From assembly GCA_041060555.1 (NCBI GenBank), contig JBEUDS010000005.1: a stretch of 64,000 nucleotides of DNA; one strand, 5' to 3'. Under the pieces are notes generated by a model. That model did not search any database, had not been told where the DNA came from, and saw nothing but the letters and a program-made list of their open reading frames with translations. The position numbers and the translations under genes were made by a program. Positions 18,937-25,361 of this stretch are shown one piece after another (the first letter of the stretch is position 1; each line of letters starts with the position of its first letter). The DNA is from CAUJIW01 sp963205175. GTDB taxonomy: Bacteria > Pseudomonadota > Alphaproteobacteria > Sphingomonadales > Sphingomonadaceae.

Positions 18937-20598
18937 ATGGCGCAAGGGACAGTGGCGCAAGGCCAGGCGATCTATACTATGGGCGCATTGTTGCGCGCGG
19001 CCGCCGCGCGTTGGCCGCAGGCGGATGCGCTGATCTTTCCCGACCGCCGGCTGAGCTATCGACAGCTCAACGAATCCGCGCGCGCCTGGGCGCGGGTCTT
19101 CATCGCGCTGGGCGTCCGGCCCGGCGAGCATGTCGGCATACTGCTCAATACGCGGCCTGATTTCGTCGAGCTGTATTTCGGCATCCTGATGGCCGGCGCC
19201 GTCGCGGTGCCGGTGAACGCGCGCTATCAGGCTGCCGAGCTCGGCTATCTGGTGCGGGACGCCGACCTGGTGCTGCTGGCGACCACCGGCCGGGTGGCGG
19301 ACAGCGTCGATTTTGGCGAGCGGTTGCTGACGGCCTTGCCGTCGCTCGCGGGCGCCGGCGATCCGCGTGCGCTGGCGCTGCCCGAGGCGCCGCGCCTGCG
19401 CTCGGTGCTGTGCCTCGACCCGCCGTGTCCGGCCGGTCTGCTGGCCGGCGACGCGGCGCTGGCGCTGGGGCGGGATGTTCCCGACAGCGCGGTCGACGTG
19501 CGCATCGACGCGGTGGCCGACGAGGACATCGCCATGATCCTCTACACCTCGGGCACCACCGCCCACCCCAAGGGCGCGCTCATCAGCCATCGTGGCCAGG
19601 TCGGCAACAGCCGCAATCTGGGGCGGCGTTATCGGGTAACGGCGGCCGACAAGGTGTGGTCGCCACTGCCGATCTTCCATATTGCCGGTATCCTGCCGAT
19701 GACCATGATCCTCGATGCCGGTGGCGCCTATATGACCGTGCCGTTTTTCGAGGCCGGCACCGCGCTGGAGATGCTCGGCCGCGAGAAGGCGACCATTGCC
19801 TACCCCAGCTTCGTCACCATCATGCAGGGGCTGATCCAGCACCCGTCGTTCCAGCACACCGACCTGTCGAGCCTGCGGCTGATGAACTCCAACTTCGCCG
19901 TGCAGCCGGCCTGGATCAAGGAGGCGGTGACGGCCGCCATGCCGCACACCATCCAGGTCGGCACCTATGGCCTTACCGAGGCGGCGGGTACGGTGACGAC
20001 GAGCCGGCTCGACGACAGTTTCGAGCAGCGCACCGGCCGATGCGGCGTGCCGCTCGACGAGTGGGTGGTGCGCATCGTCGACACCGAGACCGGCGCGGAC
20101 TGCCCGACTGGCGCGCACGGCGAAATCGTCATTCGCGGCCCCAACATGCTGAAAGGCTATTACAACGCGCCCGACAAGACGGCGGAGGTGATGCGCGGGG
20201 GTTGGTTCCACACTGGCGACATCGGGTCGATCGACGCCGATGGTCAGCTGATGTTCCATGGCCGTACCAAGGACATGCTGAAGGTGGGCGGCGAGAATGT
20301 CGCGGCCGCCGAGATCGAGGCCATGTTGCAGAGCCATCCGGCGGTGCGGCTGGCGCAGGTCGTGGCGATTCCCGACGATCGCTACGTCGAGGTGCCGGCG
20401 GCGTTCGTCGAGCTGGTGGACGGCGCCAGTGTCACCACGGATGAGCTGATCCAGCATTGCCGGGGCCGGCTCGCCAGTTTCAAGATTCCGCGTCACGTGC
20501 GCATGGTCAGCCAGTGGCCGATGTCGACGTCGAAAATCCAGAAGTTCCGCCTGCGCGAACAGCTCATCGAGGAACTCAAGCGCGGCGCGGCGGCGTGA
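18937..20598 (+). CDS. AMP-forming acyl-CoA ligase
   Basis: 553-residue member of the ANL superfamily that activates a carboxylic acid to its CoA ester through an acyl-adenylate. The P-loop TSGTTAHPKG is at 204-213, followed by the adenylate motif GLTEAAG and the hinge region GWFHTGDIG. The C-terminal catalytic lysine is probably Lys533 in SKIQKF. The ATG at 18937 follows a ggggagg site; an earlier ATG at 18781 would overlap operator A4 and is rejected. It stands alone on the plus strand. Substrate class (fatty, aromatic or terpenoid acid) cannot be read from the sequence. Confidence 0.93.
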   Translation: MAQGTVAQGQAIYTMGALLRAAAARWPQADALIFPDRRLSYRQLNESARAWARVFIALGVRPGEHVGILLNTRPDFVELYFGILMAGAVAVPVNARYQAAELGYLVRDADLVLLATTGRVADSVDFGERLLTALPSLAGAGDPRALALPEAPRLRSVLCLDPPCPAGLLAGDAALALGRDVPDSAVDVRIDAVADEDIAMILYTSGTTAHPKGALISHRGQVGNSRNLGRRYRVTAADKVWSPLPIFHIAGILPMTMILDAGGAYMTVPFFEAGTALEMLGREKATIAYPSFVTIMQGLIQHPSFQHTDLSSLRLMNSNFAVQPAWIKEAVTAAMPHTIQVGTYGLTEAAGTVTTSRLDDSFEQRTGRCGVPLDEWVVRIVDTETGADCPTGAHGEIVIRGPNMLKGYYNAPDKTAEVMRGGWFHTGDIGSIDADGQLMFHGRTKDMLKVGGENVAAAEIEAMLQSHPAVRLAQVVAIPDDRYVEVPAAFVELVDGASVTTDELIQHCRGRLASFKIPRHVRMVSQWPMSTSKIQKFRLREQLIEELKRGAAA

Positions 20599-20627
20599 AC
20601 GTGCGCGGCGGCGGCGCCGGCGCCATG

Positions 20628-21182
20628 TCAGCCACGCCCGCGTGACCGCTCATAGGCGATCCAGCTTGGCAGCTTCTCGGGGAAGTCCGCCTCGCGCGCA
20701 TCGTCATAGGCGCGATTGCGCTTTTGTGTGCCCAGGATGCCCGGATAGTCCGCCAGCGGCACATAGTAGAGGAAGCTGATGGTGCGTTCGGCGATGCGCC
20801 AGCCCGCGCGCGTGTGGCGGTAGCGGTCGTCGTAGCGCAGCGCCGTGACCATCATCTGGCCGGTCCGCCACAGCTCGGCGTGACCGGAGACCAGCCCGCG
20901 CGCGGTGTCGGGGTCGGCGTCGTCGAAATCGAGCCGGATGTCGTGCATGAAATGCTGGCCGGCGCCGAGCACGTCGAAGCGGCCATGATACTGGGCGATG
21001 ATCGCCTCGATGCCGCTGGCGTTCATCACGCCGTCGGCGGAGCTGACACGGGCATCGTCGGTGAACAGGGCGCGGATTCCATCGATGTTGCGGTCGTCGA
21101 TGGCGAAGCAGTAGCGGGCGACCAGCTGGCGGATCTGCGATTCCGCCTCCAGCCTGGCGATGCGCGCTTCCAGATCGGGCAT
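20628..21182 (-). CDS. SnoaL-like (NTF2-fold) protein
   Basis: 184-residue protein with an NTF2-like alpha+beta barrel, resembling the bile-acid dehydratase / ring-hydroxylating beta-subunit group (IRQLVARYCFAIDDRNIDGI at 17-36, then LFTDDARV). Members dehydrate, isomerise or pair with Rieske alpha subunits as beta subunits. The length and the N-terminal coiled segment (MPDLEARIARLEAESQI) fit the SnoaL dehydratase-like group better than a beta subunit. ATG at 21182 with aggagg upstream. It lies 43 bp after the SDR (2) gene on the same strand. Confidence 0.8.
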   Translation of the reverse strand: MPDLEARIARLEAESQIRQLVARYCFAIDDRNIDGIRALFTDDARVSSADGVMNASGIEAIIAQYHGRFDVLGAGQHFMHDIRLDFDDADPDTARGLVSGHAELWRTGQMMVTALRYDDRYRHTRAGWRIAERTISFLYYVPLADYPGILGTQKRNRAYDDAREADFPEKLPSWIAYERSRGRG

Positions 21183-21206
21183 GGCGGCCTCCTGCGACGG
21201 ATGGGT

Positions 21207-21236
21207 GGGTTCAGGCGGCTCGGGTTCAGGCGGCGC
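21207..21236. repeat. 15-bp tandem duplication containing the SDR (2) stop codon
   Basis: gggttcaggcggctc at 21207 and gggttcaggcggcgc at 21222 are direct neighbours, 14 of 15 or better identical. The second holds the TGA of the minus-strand SDR gene; the first places another TGA in the same frame five codons further on. Confidence 0.85.
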
Positions 21237-22131
21237 CGCCCTCGTTGAAATAGTCCGGCATTCCGGCCGGCCAGACCACGCCCCACTGCGCCTGGCCGCC
21301 ATCGATGATGATGAGATCGCCATTGATGAAGCGGGCCGCCGGCGAGGCGAGGTAGGCGATCTGCTCCGCCACGTCCCAGGCGTTGCCCTTGCGCTTCATC
21401 GGATTGGCCTGGTGGAAACGCTGCAAGGCTTCCTCGGGATAGACGCCGAAACCTTCCGTCTCGATGACGCCGGGGCCGATGCAGTTGATGCGGATGTCGA
21501 ACGGTGCCCATTCGGTGGCCAGTGTCTTCGACAGGTAGATGACGCCGGCGCGGGCCGCACAGGTGTGAGCCGCCTGCGGCATGCCGCGTTCGACATTGGC
21601 GACGATGTTGATGATGTTGCCGGGCTTGCCGTCGGCCCGCCAGCGGCGGGCGGCTTCCTGCATCATCCACCAGGTGCCGTTGAGATTGGTGTCGATCACC
21701 GCCAGCCAGCCCTTGCGGGAAAAATCGATGGCGTCCTGCGGGAACTGGCCGCCGGCGTTGTTGACGATGGTGTCGATCTGGCCGAAGCGGTCATGCACGG
21801 CACCGATCAGCGCCTCCACGGCTTCGGGTTCGCGGATCGTCATCGCCCGGGTGAAGATCTCCCGGCCGGTGGCGGCATGGATGTCGGCCTGTGTGCGGTC
21901 GAGCTTGTCCTGATTGCGGCCGCAGATGGCGACATTGGCACCCAGCCGCGCGGCGAGGAAGGCGGCGGCCTTGCCGACGCCGCTGCCGCCACCGGAAATC
22001 AGCAGCGTGTGGCCGGCCAGCAGATCATCGCGGAACACGGTCGGGCGCATCGCGAGATCCTGCTCGGTGAGACCGCGCCGGGGCCGGGTGGGATCGTTGG
22101 GGTCTGGCCGCATGGCCTTGGGTGCGCTCAT
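21226..22131 (-). CDS. SDR, trans-2-enoyl-CoA reductase (PECR)-like
   Basis: 301-residue SDR with an N-terminal extension of about 40 residues. The nucleotide motif is GGGSGVG (47-53) and NNAG is at 124-127. The YxxxK signature is absent: the aligned segment is AHTCAARAGV, with Thr190 and Arg194. The same kind of change (HSGAARAGV) is found in peroxisomal trans-2-enoyl-CoA reductase, and 2,4-dienoyl-CoA reductases also use a modified site, so an enoyl-CoA reductase role fits better than an alcohol dehydrogenase. ATG at 22131. It is followed by the SnoaL-like gene and shares the control region with SDR (3). Confidence 0.88.
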   Translation of the reverse strand: MSAPKAMRPDPNDPTRPRRGLTEQDLAMRPTVFRDDLLAGHTLLISGGGSGVGKAAAFLAARLGANVAICGRNQDKLDRTQADIHAATGREIFTRAMTIREPEAVEALIGAVHDRFGQIDTIVNNAGGQFPQDAIDFSRKGWLAVIDTNLNGTWWMMQEAARRWRADGKPGNIINIVANVERGMPQAAHTCAARAGVIYLSKTLATEWAPFDIRINCIGPGVIETEGFGVYPEEALQRFHQANPMKRKGNAWDVAEQIAYLASPAARFINGDLIIIDGGQAQWGVVWPAGMPDYFNEGGAA

Positions 22132-22223
22132 CTACCCGATTACTCCGTGCTGTCGAATGTCGCGAATCCCGCGCATATCCATCTTGTTCGAGTGCTGGGG
22201 TTGGTCTAGCAAGGACTGAGAAA

Positions 22224-22243
22224 AAAACAAACGCGAATGTCTT
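22224..22243. promoter_or_regulatory. Putative TetR operator A5 (weaker)
   Basis: AAAACAAACGCGAATGTCTT; the left arm is exact and the right arm is partly kept. It is central in the divergent region between SDR (2) at 22131 and SDR (3) at 22349. Confidence 0.5.
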
Positions 22244-22348
22244 TCTTTTTGGTGTCCGCCCGGCGTTTTCGCGAGCCTGCGGCGGACGGAGCACAACAAA
22301 CCAGCGCGTGGCCAGGCAGCGCGCGCCAACCGGGGAGGGGCTGAGACC

Positions 22349-23104
22349 ATGGGACGCGTGGATGGCAAGATCGCACTGGTAACGGGTGGCGCCTCGGGCC
22401 TGGGCAAGGCCGATTGCGAACTGCTGGCGGCCGAGGGCGCCACGGTGTTCATTGCGGACATCAATGGCGCCGCGGCCGAAGCGCTGGCCGGGCGCATCGG
22501 CGGCAGCGCGCGCGCTCTCACCCACGATGTCACCTCGGAGGCCGACTGGCTGCGCGTCTACGGCGAGATCGAGCGTGCCCACGGCCGGCTTGATATTCTG
22601 GTCAACAACGCCGGCATCGTCATTGTCGCCAATCCGGAGGATACCACGCTGGAACAGTTCCAGCGGGCGATGGCGGTAATGGCGACCGGGGTGTTTCTCG
22701 GCTGCAAGCACGGCCTGCCGCTGCTGGCGAAATCGCGCGCGGCCTCGATCATCAACATCTCCTCCACCGCCAGCCACTTCGGCTATGCGCCCTTCTTCGC
22801 CTATTCGGCGGCCAAGGGCGCGGTGCGCTCGATGAGCAAGTCGGTGGCCATCCACTGCCAGGAGCAGGGCTACCCCATCCGTGTCAACACCGTGCATCCC
22901 TCGGCCATCGAGACGCCGATGGTGCAGGCGGCGGAAGGGCGGGCGGGCCAGGAGCAGGCGATTCCCGACGGCGTGCTGCCGGCAGGTGCCACCGGCTCGC
23001 CGCGCGATGTCGCCAACATGGTGCTGTTCCTCGCCAGCGACGAGTCGCGCTTTCTCACCGGCGGCGAGTATCTGGTGGACAACGGCCTGTCGATCCACCC
23101 GTGA
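22349..23104 (+). CDS. SDR family dehydrogenase, classical type
   Basis: 251-residue SDR with all standard motifs: TGGASGLG (12-19), NNAG (86-89), catalytic Ser138/139, Tyr152 and Lys156 (YSAAK). Similar proteins oxidise secondary alcohols on rings or steroid-like hydroxyls. Aspartate in FIADIN at the end of beta-2 suggests NAD preference. The ATG at 22349 has ggggaggggc upstream. It is the only plus-strand gene of this block and lies opposite SDR (2). Confidence 0.92.
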   Translation: MGRVDGKIALVTGGASGLGKADCELLAAEGATVFIADINGAAAEALAGRIGGSARALTHDVTSEADWLRVYGEIERAHGRLDILVNNAGIVIVANPEDTTLEQFQRAMAVMATGVFLGCKHGLPLLAKSRAASIINISSTASHFGYAPFFAYSAAKGAVRSMSKSVAIHCQEQGYPIRVNTVHPSAIETPMVQAAEGRAGQEQAIPDGVLPAGATGSPRDVANMVLFLASDESRFLTGGEYLVDNGLSIHP

Positions 23105-23130
23105 GGTGAGCGCGGGCGTCATGGCCACGT

Positions 23131-23430
23131 TCACCGCAACGAGCGGAAGAAGCTCAGCTGCATGTCCTCGGCCAGGCAGTCGAGGATCGGCGGTACCAGC
23201 CGGTCGTGGAAATCGATGTGCATGTGGTGCTCGAAGGCGGCATCATCCTTGAACGTGGCGACGCAGAAGAACAGGTTTTCGTCACCCTCCGATTGCAGCA
23301 GCTCATAGACCCAGGCGTCCGGCTCCCGTGCGGCCACCAGCCGCTTGAGCTCGGTCTGGTAGCCGATGAAATCGTGCCGCCGTTCCGGTTTCACCCGCAA
23401 GGTGGCGATGAAGGACTTGGCGGATGCCAT
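23131..23430 (-). CDS. ABM-domain protein (1), quinol-monooxygenase-like
   Basis: 99-residue antibiotic-biosynthesis-monooxygenase domain (ferredoxin-like fold) similar to YgiN. Such proteins oxidise quinols without cofactor or act as small cyclases or isomerases. It has the conserved FIATLRVKP strand, and an HMHIDFHDRL segment where family members carry histidines. It is a paralogue of the gene at 23542, which lies 111 bp upstream, and both follow Rieske (3). ATG at 23430. Confidence 0.85.
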   Translation of the reverse strand: MASAKSFIATLRVKPERRHDFIGYQTELKRLVAAREPDAWVYELLQSEGDENLFFCVATFKDDAAFEHHMHIDFHDRLVPPILDCLAEDMQLSFFRSLR

Positions 23431-23541
23431 GACGGAAACTCCCCTGTATCGATGGTCGGCGCTGGCCGTGTGTCCGGCCTGATTGTCGCCGCGCCTTGTT
23501 AGTTCTTGCGGCCTGTGCGCCGGGCAAGATGCTCCCGATTA

Positions 23542-23826
23542 TCACAGGTCGTGCAGATATTCCCGCGTGTAGGTGCCCTCCATGCAGGCGAGAATGTCGT
23601 CGATCAGCGCCACGTTGAGCGGGTTGCGCTGGTGGGCAATATCGCCGTCCGCCGAGGTGAAGCTTTCCAGCACCGCGAACATGCCGGGCTCGTCCAGCCG
23701 GTAGAACTTGTAGGCCAGCGTCTCCGGCTCGTCCCGGCTGATCGCCTCGATGCGCGGCACGAGGGCGAGAAAGTCCGCCTCCTTGTCGGCACGGATGCGG
23801 AAGCGGGCGATAAACGTGCAGGCCAT
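23542..23826 (-). CDS. ABM-domain protein (2)
   Basis: 94-residue ABM-domain protein starting MACTFIARFRIRADKEADF. Its ATG at 23826 shares a base with the TGA of Rieske (3) (TGATG), so translation is coupled to the oxygenase. Coupled expression suggests that it handles the oxygenase product, for example a hydroquinone or unstable diol. A longer in-frame extension inside the Rieske gene is not supported. Confidence 0.85.
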   Translation of the reverse strand: MACTFIARFRIRADKEADFLALVPRIEAISRDEPETLAYKFYRLDEPGMFAVLESFTSADGDIAHQRNPLNVALIDDILACMEGTYTREYLHDL

Positions 23827-25187
23827 CAGGCGGTCTCCCCGCCGTCGCTGATGTAACGATCCAGCGTGACGTGGAAATGGCGCAAGCGGGCTTCCTGCTC
23901 GCTCCACAGCGGCCCCCGGAAGCCACGCGAGCGCGCGCCCTGCTGGACCACCGGCAGCAACTCGCTGTCCTGGTCCAGCACCTCGCCGAGATGCGGCGGC
24001 TCGCCCAGCGGCACGTGGACGATCTCCGGCCGCACCGCGCCCGTGGTGTCGGTGCCTTCCGCCAGACCCATCCAGGCCGGCGCGCTGTAGCCGGGAATAT
24101 TCTCATGCTTGAACAGGATCATGGTGTCGTAGGTGAACTGCTCGGGATCGCGCGGATTGGGCAGAAAGCGGTGGATGAACACTGCCTCCGGATGACAGCC
24201 GATCTGGACGTTGGGAAACACGCCATAGACGGTGGAGTCGGAGAGCTGGGTGTCGCTGAAGCGTTCGTAACCCAGATTGTGCTGGGCGGAACGGGCGCGC
24301 TTGGCCTGCTGTACGGCGGCGCGGCTGTCCTGGGCGGTGCCGGTGAAGCTGTCGGGGTCGATGCCGGCATCGGCCAGCATCATGCGGATGCCGGCATTCA
24401 CCGTGAGCTGGTCGGGATGGCGCGGGCTGGGCTGGGCGAACGGCACGAACTGGCGGCTCATGCCGTTGGGGTACAGGTCGATCTGGGTGCGGTCGTCCAT
24501 CACCCCCTGGGTTTGCGGATGGACGGCGTGCAGGTGGTAGATTTCATAAAAGGCGTCGATGCCGCCTTTCCAGTTGGCCGCCCATTCCGACTGCTTGTGC
24601 TGGATCACCTTCATCTCGTCGATGCGATAGAGCGCCAGCTGGTCGACCAGCGGTCCCAGATGCTCGCGCAGCGGCGGCGCGTCATCGTTCATGGTGATGA
24701 AGATCAGCCCGGCGATGCTCTCGCAGCGCACGGGTGTCATGTCGGTGCCGTGGCACAGCACATCCGGGTGGAAGGTCTCGGCGTCCGTCACGGCGGCGTT
24801 GCTGCCGTCGAGGTTGAAGCGCCAGCTGTGGAACGGGCAGACGAACTGGCCGACCGAGCCGAAGGCACTGAGCGCGATGCGGCTGCCGCGATGCGGACAG
24901 ACATTGTAGTGGGCGCGGATGACGCCATCGTCGTCTCGCACGATGACGAAGGACTCGGTGGCGATGTCGAATCGGAAATAGTCGCCCGCTTCCGGAATAT
25001 CGCTGGTGACGCCGGCCAGCAGCCAGGTGCGGGTGAACACCTTGTCCCATTCCTGCTGCCACCAGCCGCGATCATAATAGCGGGCGGGGTCGGGCCGTGC
25101 GGTGCCGTTGTCGGGGCGGGGGGCGGCGGCATTGAACGGGTGGGGGGCGCCGACGTGAATGTCCCAGCCATGGAAATCGAAATTCAT
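23826..25187 (-). CDS. Rieske non-heme iron oxygenase alpha subunit (3)
   Basis: 453-residue oxygenase with Rieske ligands Cys97/His99 (CPHRG) and Cys117/His120 (CPFHSW) and mononuclear iron ligands His218/His223 in EIYHLHAVH. It is a paralogue of Rieske (1): both share a DIP-GDY segment before the Rieske motif, an HPQ element after the iron site and a GEVLDQD-type C-terminal block. The ATG at 25187 has ggagga upstream. It leads a minus-strand operon with two ABM-domain genes and shares a control region with the TonB receptor gene. Confidence 0.93.
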   Translation of the reverse strand: MNFDFHGWDIHVGAPHPFNAAAPRPDNGTARPDPARYYDRGWWQQEWDKVFTRTWLLAGVTSDIPEAGDYFRFDIATESFVIVRDDDGVIRAHYNVCPHRGSRIALSAFGSVGQFVCPFHSWRFNLDGSNAAVTDAETFHPDVLCHGTDMTPVRCESIAGLIFITMNDDAPPLREHLGPLVDQLALYRIDEMKVIQHKQSEWAANWKGGIDAFYEIYHLHAVHPQTQGVMDDRTQIDLYPNGMSRQFVPFAQPSPRHPDQLTVNAGIRMMLADAGIDPDSFTGTAQDSRAAVQQAKRARSAQHNLGYERFSDTQLSDSTVYGVFPNVQIGCHPEAVFIHRFLPNPRDPEQFTYDTMILFKHENIPGYSAPAWMGLAEGTDTTGAVRPEIVHVPLGEPPHLGEVLDQDSELLPVVQQGARSRGFRGPLWSEQEARLRHFHVTLDRYISDGGETA

Positions 25188-25264
25188 CCCTACGTCCTCC
25201 TGCTTGTTGTCGGCACGCTTGGCGCGGCCGTTGCCAGCCTGACTAGCACATGCGGCAATTAAAA

Positions 25265-25284
25265 AAAACAAACATGATTGATTG
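25265..25284. promoter_or_regulatory. Putative TetR operator A6
   Basis: AAAACAAACATGATTGATTG; left arm and centre match, right arm is degenerate. It lies exactly 77 bp from each of the divergent starts of Rieske (3) and TonB receptor (1). Confidence 0.55.
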
Positions 25285-25361
25285 CATATTGGAGCTGTGG
25301 CAGCATCCGCCCACACAAGAATAGCGCCGCAAATGCCGCGCACAGGGGAGGAGCAGATTTC

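Noticed and set aside
20576..20645. Stop-codon tandem duplication at the acyl-CoA ligase end
   Set aside because: A gcgcggcggcg string recurs 18 bp apart around the stop, but the match is short, low-complexity and imperfect.
21182..21323. Longer N-terminus for the SnoaL-like protein
   Set aside because: The in-frame extension crosses the tandem repeat and the SDR gene end, and the ATG at 21182 has an aggagg site.
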